The notes under the pieces: model-generated
What the model was told of the DNA's origin: nothing
The model's database searches: none
What the model saw: only the letters and a program-made list of their open reading frames with translations
NCBI GenBank assembly: GCA_016463225.1
Contig: JAEMRT010000022.1
Coordinates: 1 to 62,449, forward strand
Direction: 5' to 3'
Origin: Sphingopyxis sp.
Lineage (GTDB): Bacteria; Pseudomonadota; Alphaproteobacteria; Sphingomonadales; Sphingomonadaceae
DNA length: 62,449 nt
In this document: in pieces, positions 9,062-17,149 of the stretch
Position numbering within the stretch: the first letter of the stretch is position 1
Layout: each line of letters begins with the position of its first letter
Made by a program: the position numbers and the translations under genes

Positions 9062-10192
9062 TCAATTTCCTCCGGTTGAAAGGGTGGGATTGCGTTCGGC
9101 GTTCAATTTGTAGGCGGCATCCAGGGGCCGGCGATCGACCCAATCGCCGAGCTCGAAATCGGCATCGAGGAAGCCGTGGGTGAACAGGAACCGTTTCTGC
9201 TGGTCGAGCAGCGCCAACCGCTCGTCATCCAGCGTCGGGTGAAGACCCTCGTGGAGGCGAGCATAGGCCTGATCGACCGCGCCGGCGCTGCCTTCGGTCT
9301 CATGCTCCAATATGTCGCGCAGGCGACCCGGCTGCGCCGCTACCCAGTCCGCCGCGCGCAGCGTGACGGCGAGAAAGCGGACCAGCAGGTCGAAATGATC
9401 GCCGATCAGGCTCTGATGCACCGTGAGCGGGCGCGGCGTGCCATTATTCACCCGAAAGCGGCGGTCGGGCAGCGCGTCGAGGTCGATCGCCACGACGAGC
9501 CCCGCCTCGCGCGCTTGGTCGATCGCCGCGGCGCCCTTGACATAGATGGCATCGACGCGCCCATCGACGAGCGCCTCGACCGGCCACAGGCGGCCGACGC
9601 CGCTGCGGCGTCCCTCGCCCCGCGGCAAAAGGTCGCGACCGGCACCGCCGATATTGCGCAACCGGTCGGGTGTCTCGACCAGAGTCACATCGTCGAGCGT
9701 CAGCTCGGCAGAGGCCAGAACGCCCTTGTACCCCGCGAGCGACATGCCGCGCGCGATGCTAGTGCCGCGCACATGGCTTGGAATGTCGTTTTGGCTCCAG
9801 CCCGGAAGCGCGAGGCGTTTGCCCTTGAGGTCGGCGGCGGACGCGATGCCCGAGCCGGGCCGCGCGAGGATGAGCTGGCTTTCCTCGATCCAGGTCAGCC
9901 CGACGAGCTTCGTCGGTTCGCCCTGCGCGCGCGCGGCGATCGCGAGCATGTTGCCGCCTTCGCGGATCAGTGTCGGCAGGCGGTGATCATAATGGTGGCG
10001 ACCAAGTTCGGATCCCGATTCCTGCAACGTGCGCAGCGCGATTCCGCTGTCCTCGAAGGCCTCGGTCAGCCAGCCGAGCTTGTAGGCAATTCCGGTCGCG
10101 GTCGGGACCGGGCAGCGCGTGAACCAGATTTCCTGCGGAAGCGTCGCCCCCGCTCGTTCCGGCGTTTGTTCGGGTTTCAACAGGGTCGACAC
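9062..10192 (-). CDS. DszB-like desulfinase / SsuA-fold protein, paralog 2
   Basis: Protein of 376 residues, the first gene of the leftward sulfur operon, starting at GTG with an AGGAG ribosome-binding site. No signal peptide is present. The segment WFTRCPVPTATG places Cys27 in the DszB catalytic context; His67 and Arg77 are ten residues apart and followed by EGG, again as in DszB. All three DszB catalytic positions are thus present. It differs from the other two paralogs through most of its length, suggesting a distinct substrate. A sigma-54 promoter lies about 40 bp upstream. A cytosolic sulfonate-binding protein is the main alternative. Confidence 0.72.
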   Translation of the reverse strand: MSTLLKPEQTPERAGATLPQEIWFTRCPVPTATGIAYKLGWLTEAFEDSGIALRTLQESGSELGRHHYDHRLPTLIREGGNMLAIAARAQGEPTKLVGLTWIEESQLILARPGSGIASAADLKGKRLALPGWSQNDIPSHVRGTSIARGMSLAGYKGVLASAELTLDDVTLVETPDRLRNIGGAGRDLLPRGEGRRSGVGRLWPVEALVDGRVDAIYVKGAAAIDQAREAGLVVAIDLDALPDRRFRVNNGTPRPLTVHQSLIGDHFDLLVRFLAVTLRAADWVAAQPGRLRDILEHETEGSAGAVDQAYARLHEGLHPTLDDERLALLDQQKRFLFTHGFLDADFELGDWVDRRPLDAAYKLNAERNPTLSTGGN

Positions 10193-10230
10193 GGATCGGC
10201 AGCTCCTGGCTCTTCACATGGTCCGTGATG

Positions 10231-10246
10231 AGCAAGAACTATGCCA
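10231..10246 (-). promoter_or_regulatory. Sigma-54 (-24/-12) promoter of the leftward operon
   Basis: Read on the minus strand the site is TGGCATAGTTCTTGCT, with the invariant GG and GC ten bases apart as required for RpoN. The predicted start is near 10219, leaving about 27 nt before the GTG at 10192. A short inverted repeat (AACAG/CTGTT, 10312-10326), about 100 bp upstream of that start, could be an activator site. Confidence 0.7.
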
Positions 10247-10353
10247 GTCGGTAAATCGGCAGAAATGCGACGTTCCTGACAAAACGCCCTTCCCTGCATT
10301 GCGTCATATTGAACAGCGGCCCTGTTGGATTTGCAGCCACTGTTCGCGCGGTG

Positions 10354-11457
10354 TCATATCATCCCGAGGTTCTTGAGATGTGTTCGAACCACGTTGCGCG
10401 TCACACCCAAAGCCTCGGCGGTCTTGATCTGGTTCTGATTGGCCTGCTGGAACGCCTCGGTGACGGTGAATGCGACGAGCCGGTCGAGCAAATTTGCGTG
10501 ATCGCTCTTCATCAGGCGCCGCACGAAGGGCCGCACCGCGTCCTCGAGCGAGCCCGAGGCGCCCTGCTCCAGCTCGCTCTCGGCGTCGTCGAGACCGAGA
10601 TGCGCGGGAGAAATCCGCCCATCCTCGCAAACCAGCGTGCCGCGGTGAATGGCGTTCTCGAGTTCGCGGATATTGCCGGGCCAGTCGTGCTGAAACAGCG
10701 CCTCTTCGGCTGCGACGCTGAGCTCGAGCCGTGGGGCGCGCACGCGAGAGCCGTAGACTTCGAGGAAATGACGCGCGAGCGGCAGGATGTCGGCGCGCCG
10801 TTCGCGCAGCGGCAGCAGCGAAATCGGGACGACCTGCAACCGGTAATAGAGATCGGACCGGAACCGGCCTTCCTTCACCGCCTGCTGGAGCTCGACGTTG
10901 GTCGCGGCGATCACCCGCACATCGAGCGGCACCACCTTGCGCGATCCGAGCCGAACGACTTCGCGCTCCTGCAGAACGCGCAGCAGCTTCACCTGAAGGG
11001 CGAGCGGCAAATCGCCGAGCTCGTCGAGGAATAGGGTGCCGCCGTTGGCGGCTTCGAACCAGCCCGGACGCGCGACCGCGGCGCCGGTGAAAGCCCCCTT
11101 TTCATATCCGAAAAGCTCGCCCTCGATCATCGATTCGGAAAAGGCGCCGCAATTGACCGCGACGAAAGGCGTATCGGCGCGGCTGCTGAGACTATGGACA
11201 TAGCGAGCGACCAGCTCCTTACCCGTCCCGGTTTCGCCCATGATCAGCACATGGGCATCGCTCGGCGCGACACGGGCAATCAGCGGAAGCAACGCGCGCG
11301 ATCGCGGGTCGTTAAAGATGAGCGCGCGGGCACGCGGCCCTACGGCATGGTGCGCGTCGCAATCATAGGCAAGCAACGGCGCCCCGTCGCCTTTTGCGGC
11401 CGACATGAGCCCGACATCCGCAGCGCGCGCCGCCCGTTCCGGTGAGGTGATTGTCAT
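10354..11457 (-). CDS. SfnR-like sigma-54-dependent transcriptional activator
   Basis: Enhancer-binding protein of 367 residues, made of an AAA+ domain and a C-terminal Fis-type HTH, with only a short N-terminal segment and no receiver or sensor domain. Walker A is GETGTGKE, the sigma-54 contact loop GAFTGA is intact, and the Walker B region reads [12 protein letters not shown]. The HTH is at the extreme C-terminus ([14 protein letters not shown]). This layout matches SfnR, which switches on sulfone and sulfonate use under sulfur limitation in Pseudomonas. The ATG at 11457 follows GGAGGG. It likely drives the four sigma-54 promoters listed here and may be co-transcribed with the upstream DszB-like gene. 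Confidence 0.85.
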   Translation of the reverse strand: MTITSPERAARAADVGLMSAAKGDGAPLLAYDCDAHHAVGPRARALIFNDPRSRALLPLIARVAPSDAHVLIMGETGTGKELVARYVHSLSSRADTPFVAVNCGAFSESMIEGELFGYEKGAFTGAAVARPGWFEAANGGTLFLDELGDLPLALQVKLLRVLQEREVVRLGSRKVVPLDVRVIAATNVELQQAVKEGRFRSDLYYRLQVVPISLLPLRERRADILPLARHFLEVYGSRVRAPRLELSVAAEEALFQHDWPGNIRELENAIHRGTLVCEDGRISPAHLGLDDAESELEQGASGSLEDAVRPFVRRLMKSDHANLLDRLVAFTVTEAFQQANQNQIKTAEALGVTRNVVRTHLKNLGMI

Positions 11458-11564
11458 GCGCCCTCCGTGCCTCGATCTTGAGGGCCTCAACTCATAACAG
11501 GGAATTGTCATCTAATTTAGTAGAATTTAAATTCCTGCGGCTAGCTGAGCTTTCAACGGGATGA

Positions 11565-12617
11565 TCAGAGTGACGGAAGGGCGGCTGCCCGCCGTTCGAG
11601 CACGGCTTCGAGCGGACCGGCACATATCCAGTCATCGATGGCGACAGGCGATTCGAGAAAGCCGTGCAGCCAGAGGAAATCGGCCTGGATCTTGAGCATC
11701 TGGATCCGCTCGTCCGACAGGTCCGGATGAAGCGAGCGATGGAAATTATTCCGGTAGGCCGTCTCGACGCCTTCGATCCCGGCCAAGGTCTCGTTCGCAA
11801 CGATCGTTTTCACTTCGGGCAGATTGCGCGCCGCCCAGTCGGCCGCGCGAAGGCTCTGCTCGAGGAAGCGTTCGACAAGATCGGGATGGAGATCGATCAT
11901 ATGCTGATGCACGATGATCGGACGCGGCGTGCCATTGTTCACGCGCGCAAGTCGGCTCGGATAGGCATCGAGGTCGATCCCGATTTCGAGCCCCAGGCGG
12001 TGCGCGGCCTCCGCCGCCGCCGCCCCTTTTACATAGACCGCATCGACGCGGTCAGTGGCGAGCCATTCGAGGCCGAGCCAAAGCCGGCGCATGCCTTCTG
12101 CGCTCGCCTGCTCGACGGGAGGCGCCGGGATCTCGACGAAGCGGGCGTCGTCGAGGGTGAGCCCGCCGAGTGCCAGCGCGCTCTTGATACCATGGAGCGC
12201 CATGCCGCGGGCGATGCTCTCGCCGCGCGTGCGCGCGAAACCGGGAAGCGCGAAGCGTAAGCCCTTGAGATCGGCCGGATCGAGAATCCTGGAATCGCGC
12301 CGCACCATGATCGCCTGACGTTCGTCGATCCAGGTCAGGCCGATGACACGAGTCGGCGCACCAAGTGCGCGCGCCGCGAGCGCCTGGATATTCCCGCCTT
12401 CGCGAAACAGGTGGCGCACCTGATTTTCGGGATCAGTCTCGACGAGGTTCAACCCCTGTTCCTGCACGCGCCCTACCGCAATGCCGTCGGGCGCGAAGGC
12501 ATCCGCCATCCAGCCCTTAGCCCATGCAATACTCGAGGCGGCCGGCACGGGACAGCGCGTGACCCAGAGCTTGTCCAATCCGACCGGCGCTGCGCTCGAA
12601 GCCTTCCTTTTCGGCAT
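11565..12617 (-). CDS. DszB-like protein, paralog 3 with altered active site
   Basis: Protein of 350 residues starting MPKRKASSAA at 12617 behind GGGAGG. It has no signal peptide. The catalytic-type Cys22 is retained in VTRCPVPAA, and Arg72 is followed by EGG. The residue ten positions before that Arg is Asp62, not the His found in DszB and in the two sister proteins; a His at 69 might substitute. It could be a desulfinase with another mechanism, a cytosolic ligand sensor, or a binding protein. It lies upstream of the activator gene, in line with a sensing role, and has its own sigma-54 promoter. Confidence 0.65.
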   Translation of the reverse strand: MPKRKASSAAPVGLDKLWVTRCPVPAASSIAWAKGWMADAFAPDGIAVGRVQEQGLNLVETDPENQVRHLFREGGNIQALAARALGAPTRVIGLTWIDERQAIMVRRDSRILDPADLKGLRFALPGFARTRGESIARGMALHGIKSALALGGLTLDDARFVEIPAPPVEQASAEGMRRLWLGLEWLATDRVDAVYVKGAAAAEAAHRLGLEIGIDLDAYPSRLARVNNGTPRPIIVHQHMIDLHPDLVERFLEQSLRAADWAARNLPEVKTIVANETLAGIEGVETAYRNNFHRSLHPDLSDERIQMLKIQADFLWLHGFLESPVAIDDWICAGPLEAVLERRAAALPSL

Positions 12618-12704
12618 CCAACCTCCCTCTCGCGTTCGAATAGCTGTCAGCCGACAACAGCACCAGCCGAAACCGGTCCTTATGCGGCTTTCGCTCCGCT
12701 CAGT

Positions 12705-12743
12705 CATTCCGCTCTTTCATTCCGCTCTTCCATTCCGCTCTTT
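12705..12743. repeat. Three tandem copies of a 13-bp unit
   Basis: The unit CATTCCGCTCTTT occurs three times head to tail; the middle copy differs only in its last base. The array abuts the -12 element of the leftward sigma-54 promoter and covers its predicted start point, so it would form the first part of the leader of paralog 3. Confidence 0.85.
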
Positions 12744-12759
12744 CGCAAAGCCCGTGCCA
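12744..12759 (-). promoter_or_regulatory. Sigma-54 promoter of DszB-like paralog 3
   Basis: The minus strand reads TGGCACGGGCTTTGCG, a full match to the RpoN consensus core (TGGCACG-N4-TTGC). Transcription should start near 12733 and give a leader of over 100 nt. The rest of the 372-bp intergenic region (12618-12989) holds the tandem repeat and the divergent promoter, and I see no gene in it. Confidence 0.8.
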
Positions 12760-12924
12760 CATACCTGATTCAAACACCGCCCCGCATATTTCCGCCTTTC
12801 GCGCGCGATGCGCCCGGCCCGGCCGCTTCATTTCGCGCAATTCGGCCAGGCAAACTGCTTCAAAATCAGCACCCCCGCACGCGCCCGCACGAGGCGCCCC
12901 GCGCCAGCGCGCCGATCCGGCGGT

Positions 12925-12940
12925 TGGCACAGGCCATGCA
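12925..12940 (+). promoter_or_regulatory. Sigma-54 promoter of the importer/monooxygenase operon
   Basis: The plus strand reads TGGCACAGGCCATGCA, with GG and GC ten bases apart and a full TGGCAC -24 box. The predicted start is near 12952, about 38 nt before the GTG of the substrate-binding protein gene. Confidence 0.75.
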
Positions 12941-12989
12941 TAATGGACCGAGAGCTTTTCGAACCGGCCGGAACAGGGAGCCTAATTCC

Positions 12990-14099
12990 GTGATAAAGAG
13001 CAGCAGGTCAGCCATCTTCCGTTTCGCCAGGCAATGGCGCGCCGCCGCGATCGCCCTATTTGCGGGCGCCCTGCTCGCAAGCTGCGGATCGGGCAAGGAC
13101 GACGGCGACAAGGTCACCACGGTGACGATCGCATCGATCGCCTATCCCTATCAGGGCAAGCAGGTCTTCACGGGGCTCAATGGCGTGGTCGTGGAGCAGG
13201 GCTGGCTCAAGGACCAGCTTGCCAAGAAGGGCATCGAGCTCGTCTTCACGCCGGTTTCGACCGCCGTTGGCGCTCCCGTGATCAACGAGGGCTTCTCGGG
13301 CAAACGGATCGATTTCGCCTCTTATGGCGACTTCCCGGCAGCGATCGCGGTCGCCGGCGGCGTGCCGCTCAAGATCGTCGCACCGGTGGGCCAGGGCCAG
13401 GACGTCTATCTGGTCGTGCGCAAGGGGCTGGACGCGAAAAGCCTCGCCGACCTCAAGGGCAAAAGGATCGCGCTTCACCGCGGGCGGCCGTGGGAACTTC
13501 CCTTTTCCAAGCTTGTCGACAGTAAGGGGCTGAAGCTCGAGGACTTCAAGGTCGTCAACATCAATCCGGCTGCGACGCCCGCGGCGCTGGAATCGGGAAG
13601 CGTCGATGCGGCCGTCCTTCTCTCCGACGGGCTGCTGGTCGAGCAGAAGGGCATCGCCCGCGTCCTCTGGTCGACGCGCGAGGCGCCCGCCGACTGGAGA
13701 ATGCGCGCCGAGCTGTTCGCCCGCAAGGATTTCGTCGATGCAAATCCCGAGCTGACCCAGCTTGTCGTCGAAGCCTTTGTCCGTGCTGCCGCCTGGTCGT
13801 CGGACGAGGCGAACAAGGCCGCGGTCATTCGCAATGCGGCGCGAGGTGCGCTGCCGGTCGAAATCATCGAGAAGGATTATGCCAACTCGAACATTCCGTG
13901 GCGCGAGCGCTTCTCGCCGCTCTACAGCCCGGCGCTGCGCACCCATTATCATTCGGTCGCCGACTATGCGTACAAGCGCGGATTGATCCGGAACAAGGTC
14001 GATGCCGACGCGCTGTTTGACGACCGTTTCGTTACCAAGGCACTGACCGACCTCAAGCTTGAGGATTTCTGGGCCCGGCCCGCCAAGGACGCGGGCTGA
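12990..14099 (+). CDS. ABC sulfonate-type substrate-binding lipoprotein (SsuA-like)
   Basis: Binding protein of 369 residues for an SsuABC/TauABC-type importer. I chose the GTG at 12990 because GGGAG lies nine bases upstream and the protein then begins with a lipoprotein signal ending LLASC, giving a lipid-modified Cys. The body shows the NMT1/SsuA pattern: GFSGKRIDFASYGDFPA, then DLKGKRIALHRG, then an ALESGSVDAAVL block. It opens a seven-gene rightward operon whose genes overlap by a few bases. The ligand is probably an organosulfonate or related anion. Confidence 0.85.
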   Translation: MIKSSRSAIFRFARQWRAAAIALFAGALLASCGSGKDDGDKVTTVTIASIAYPYQGKQVFTGLNGVVVEQGWLKDQLAKKGIELVFTPVSTAVGAPVINEGFSGKRIDFASYGDFPAAIAVAGGVPLKIVAPVGQGQDVYLVVRKGLDAKSLADLKGKRIALHRGRPWELPFSKLVDSKGLKLEDFKVVNINPAATPAALESGSVDAAVLLSDGLLVEQKGIARVLWSTREAPADWRMRAELFARKDFVDANPELTQLVVEAFVRAAAWSSDEANKAAVIRNAARGALPVEIIEKDYANSNIPWRERFSPLYSPALRTHYHSVADYAYKRGLIRNKVDADALFDDRFVTKALTDLKLEDFWARPAKDAG

Positions 14100-14905
14100 T
14101 GGCGAGCCGGGCTGCCGACGGGCCGCCTCCGGCCCGATCGTTTCGGGCCTTCCGGCTCGACAAGCTTCCACTGGGCGCCCTCCTCGCGCCGCTCCTGCTG
14201 CTCGGACTCTGGCAGCTTCTTTGCCTCACCGGCGTCTTCCCGCCGCAGGTACTGGTCCCGCCGAGCGTGGTCGCGCGAACGCTCGAGGAGATGGCGCTGT
14301 CGGGCGAGCTCGAGCGGCATCTCGGCGATAGCTTGCGCCGTCTCTTGCTCGGTTTTGCGATCGGCGCCGTCGCGGGCATGGCCTTCGGCGCGACGATCGC
14401 GCTCTCGCGGCTCGCCGAAGCGGCGCTGTCGCCGCTCTTCCTGACGCTGTGGCAGGTCCCCGTCATCGCTTTCGTCCCGATGATGGTGATGTTCCTCGGG
14501 ATCGACGAGCCCTTCAAACTCGCGGTTGTGGCGATAGCGGCCTTCTTCCCGATGGCGCTCGCGACCTTCGACGGCATTCGCGGGGTTCCGAAAAACTGGT
14601 TCGAGGTCGCGAAAGTCTATCGTCTCAGCCTGCTCCAGCTGATCCGCCGCATCCTTCTGCCGGCGACGGTGCCCGCGGTGCTGACGGGCCTCCGGGTCTC
14701 GCTGACCCGTGCCTGGGTGGTGCTCGTCGCGGCCGAGCTGCTCGCCGCCGACAGCGGCCTCGGCCAGATGATGGAGATGGGACGCCAATTGTTCCAGATC
14801 GACGTCGTTCTGGCCGGGGTCGTCGTGACCGGCGTCGTCGGCTTCCTTCTCGATCGCGGCGCGCGCTGGGTCGAGAGCCATGCGACGCGCTGGAGGGCCG
14901 CATGA
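14099..14905 (+). CDS. ABC transporter permease (SsuC-like), first
   Basis: Integral membrane permease of 268 residues with about six transmembrane segments and the binding-protein-dependent permease signature near KNWFEVAKVYRLS (the EAA-like loop that docks on the ATPase). Its ATG overlaps the stop of the binding-protein gene. Together with the second permease it would form a heterodimeric channel; most SsuABC systems use a single permease gene. Confidence 0.88.
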   Translation: MASRAADGPPPARSFRAFRLDKLPLGALLAPLLLLGLWQLLCLTGVFPPQVLVPPSVVARTLEEMALSGELERHLGDSLRRLLLGFAIGAVAGMAFGATIALSRLAEAALSPLFLTLWQVPVIAFVPMMVMFLGIDEPFKLAVVAIAAFFPMALATFDGIRGVPKNWFEVAKVYRLSLLQLIRRILLPATVPAVLTGLRVSLTRAWVVLVAAELLAADSGLGQMMEMGRQLFQIDVVLAGVVVTGVVGFLLDRGARWVESHATRWRAA

Positions 14906-15669
14906 CGCCCTGGCTCTCCCGTTTTCCGGTCCGGGTCGCCATCGGACTCGTCGCCCCGGCGCTGCTGATCGCCTGGTGGCAGTGGCAGACGAGCGCCCAT
15001 ATCGTCACCTTCGCGCCGCCCGCGGCGGTGGGCACCGCGCTGCTCGAACTTGCTCGCAGCGGCGATCTGCTCCGCGACACGCTGGCGACGCTGAAACGGG
15101 CCTTCACCGGGCTCGCGATCGGTGTACCGCTCGGCGTCGCAGTCGGTATCGCGATGGGCATCTGGAAACCGATCGACCGGCTGGTCGGCCCGCTTCTTCA
15201 TGCGCTGCGGCAAGTTCCGATGATCGGGTGGCTGCCGCTGATGGGCCTGTGGTTCGGCATGGGGACGACGACCGAACTCGCGGTCGTTAGCATGTCGTCC
15301 TTCTTCCCATCGATGCTGAACAGCCATGCCGGGGTCGCGCAGGTCGAGAAGCGTTACATCGAGGTCGGGAGCATCTTCCGCTTTTCGGTCGCGCAGCGCA
15401 TCCGCTACATCCTGCTCCCCGGCGCGATGCCGCTCGTGCTCACCGGCATCACGCAGGCGCTCGCCTTCGCGTGGATTGCGACGATCGGCACCGAATTGCT
15501 CACTGGCGCGAATGCCGGCCTCGGCGTCGCGATGCAGCTCGCGCAGGTCCAGCAGCGGCTCGACGTCATGCTGGTCATCATCGGGGTCACCGCCGCGCTC
15601 GGCTTCACCATCAACCAGCTGTTCCGCCAGCTCCGTCAGTGGCTCTTGCGCTGGCAACCTTCCGTCTGA
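14902..15669 (+). CDS. ABC transporter permease (SsuC-like), second
   Basis: Permease of 255 residues starting at the ATG at 14902, which overlaps the previous stop (ATGA). It has about six membrane segments and an EAA-like loop around EKRYIEVGSIFRFS. It resembles the first permease only in family-level features, so the pair is an old duplication or a true heterodimer rather than a recent copy. It belongs to the same importer operon. Confidence 0.88.
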   Translation: MTPWLSRFPVRVAIGLVAPALLIAWWQWQTSAHIVTFAPPAAVGTALLELARSGDLLRDTLATLKRAFTGLAIGVPLGVAVGIAMGIWKPIDRLVGPLLHALRQVPMIGWLPLMGLWFGMGTTTELAVVSMSSFFPSMLNSHAGVAQVEKRYIEVGSIFRFSVAQRIRYILLPGAMPLVLTGITQALAFAWIATIGTELLTGANAGLGVAMQLAQVQQRLDVMLVIIGVTAALGFTINQLFRQLRQWLLRWQPSV

Positions 15670-15686
15670 AGATCAGGAGACATGTC

Positions 15687-16541
15687 TTGAGTGCCCACCC
15701 TCACGCCCGCGAAGACAAGCCCCCCGCATCGGTGCAGCGCGGCGCGCTCAGCGTCCGCGATCTCGACAAGAGCTTCCAGATCGGCGGCCGGCCGCACAAG
15801 GTTCTCGACGACATCAATCTCGATGTCCGGCCGGGCGAGTTCGTCAGTATCGTCGGCGCATCGGGCTGCGGCAAGTCGACGCTGCTGCGCCTGATTGTCG
15901 GCCTCGACACCGATTATAGCGGCGAGCTTCGCCTCGATGGCGAGCGGATAGCGACGACCAGTCTCGATCGCGGCATCATCTTCCAGGATCACCGGCTGTT
16001 CCCGTGGATGACGCTCGAGCAGAATGTCGAGCTCGCATTGCTCAACACCGACACGCCGAAGGACCGGCGCGCAAAGATCGTCGCCGACCATATCGCGCTG
16101 GTGAATCTCACCGGGTTCGAAAAGGCCTATCCGCACCAGCTGTCGGGCGGCATGGCACAGCGCGCAGCGATCGCGCGGGCCCTCGTCACCGAACCGCGCC
16201 TGCTGCTGCTCGACGAGCCGCTGGGCGCGCTCGACGCGCTGACGCGCGTCCATGTGCAGAACGAGCTCCAGCGCATCTGGATGACCCAGCGCTCGACGAT
16301 GGTCATGGTCACGCACGACGTCGAGGAAGCCTTGTATCTCGGCGACCGAGTCATCGTGATGTCGCCCAACCCGGGACGCATTCGCCGCATCGTCGATGTC
16401 GACCTGCCGCACCCGCGCGACCGGCGTTCGCCGCTTCTTCACCGGCTGAAGGACGAGATCCTCGCCGAGCTCACTTCGGGCGCCGACGCGGACGCGGCCG
16501 CCGACAATCTTGTTCACCTGCCAAGCCGGGAGCCCCGCTGA
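15687..16541 (+). CDS. ABC transporter ATP-binding protein (SsuB-like)
   Basis: Importer ATPase of 284 residues. The start is the TTG at 15687, six bases after AGGAGA; an ATG at 15682 is out of frame. Walker A is GASGCGKST, the signature LSGGMAQR, Walker B LLLLDEPLGALD and the H-loop VTHDVEEA, all intact and typical of the nitrate/sulfonate/taurine group. Its stop overlaps the ATG of the nitroreductase gene. It powers uptake through the two permeases just upstream. Confidence 0.9.
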   Translation: MSAHPHAREDKPPASVQRGALSVRDLDKSFQIGGRPHKVLDDINLDVRPGEFVSIVGASGCGKSTLLRLIVGLDTDYSGELRLDGERIATTSLDRGIIFQDHRLFPWMTLEQNVELALLNTDTPKDRRAKIVADHIALVNLTGFEKAYPHQLSGGMAQRAAIARALVTEPRLLLLDEPLGALDALTRVHVQNELQRIWMTQRSTMVMVTHDVEEALYLGDRVIVMSPNPGRIRRIVDVDLPHPRDRRSPLLHRLKDEILAELTSGADADAAADNLVHLPSREPR

Positions 16542-17149
16542 TGAGCCGCATTTCCGATCACCCCGTCGACGCCCTGTTCACCGATCGCTGGTCACCGCGC
16601 AGCTTCACCGGCGAGCCCGTGCCGGACGCGGTGCTGCAGAGCGCGTTCGAGGCGGCCCGCTGGGCGCCTTCGGCCTCGAACGCCCAACCCTGGCGTTTCC
16701 TTGTCGCCCGCAATGGCGATGCCGCCTGGGACAGCTTTCTGGCGTTATTGATGCCTAAGAACCAGATTTGGGCCGCCCGCGCGTCGGCGCTGATCCTCAT
16801 CCTCTCGGCGTTGAAGCTCGAACGCGGCGGCGCCGTCGTCGACAATGGCTCGCACAGCTTCGATGCTGGCGCGGCCTGGACGAATTTCGCGCATCAGGCG
16901 CTGCTGCTCGGCTGGCACACCCACGGCATTGGCGGTTTCGATCGCGCCGCCGCGCGCACGCGCCTCGGCATCCCTTATGATTATGAGATCGAGGCCTTTG
17001 TCGCGCTTGGACGGAAAGGCGAGCTCGCCGACCTCGATCCGCAATTTCACGCCGCCGAAGCGCCCAATAGCCGCCGTCCGCTCAGCGAGACTGTCTTTGC
17101 CGGATCGCTGGGCACGCCGGCCTTCGCGCAAGAAAGGAATGCCGCATGA
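16541..17149 (+). CDS. Nitroreductase-family FMN oxidoreductase
   Basis: Protein of 202 residues with the nitroreductase fold. The N-terminal RWSPRSF and the following AARWAPSASNAQPW are the family's FMN-phosphate and active-site segments. Members use NAD(P)H to reduce nitro groups, quinones or flavins. Its place between the importer ATPase and two flavin-dependent monooxygenases, with ATG/TGA overlaps on both sides, suggests it provides reduced flavin in place of a SsuE-type reductase. That role is an inference. Confidence 0.82.
   Translation: MSRISDHPVDALFTDRWSPRSFTGEPVPDAVLQSAFEAARWAPSASNAQPWRFLVARNGDAAWDSFLALLMPKNQIWAARASALILILSALKLERGGAVVDNGSHSFDAGAAWTNFAHQALLLGWHTHGIGGFDRAAARTRLGIPYDYEIEAFVALGRKGELADLDPQFHAAEAPNSRRPLSETVFAGSLGTPAFAQERNAA

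Noticed and set aside
5810..12617. Treating the three DszB-like genes as ordinary periplasmic sulfonate-binding proteins
   Set aside because: None has a signal peptide, and the Cys, His, Arg, Gly spacing of DszB is kept in two of them. Binding-only function remains possible, as noted in the entries.
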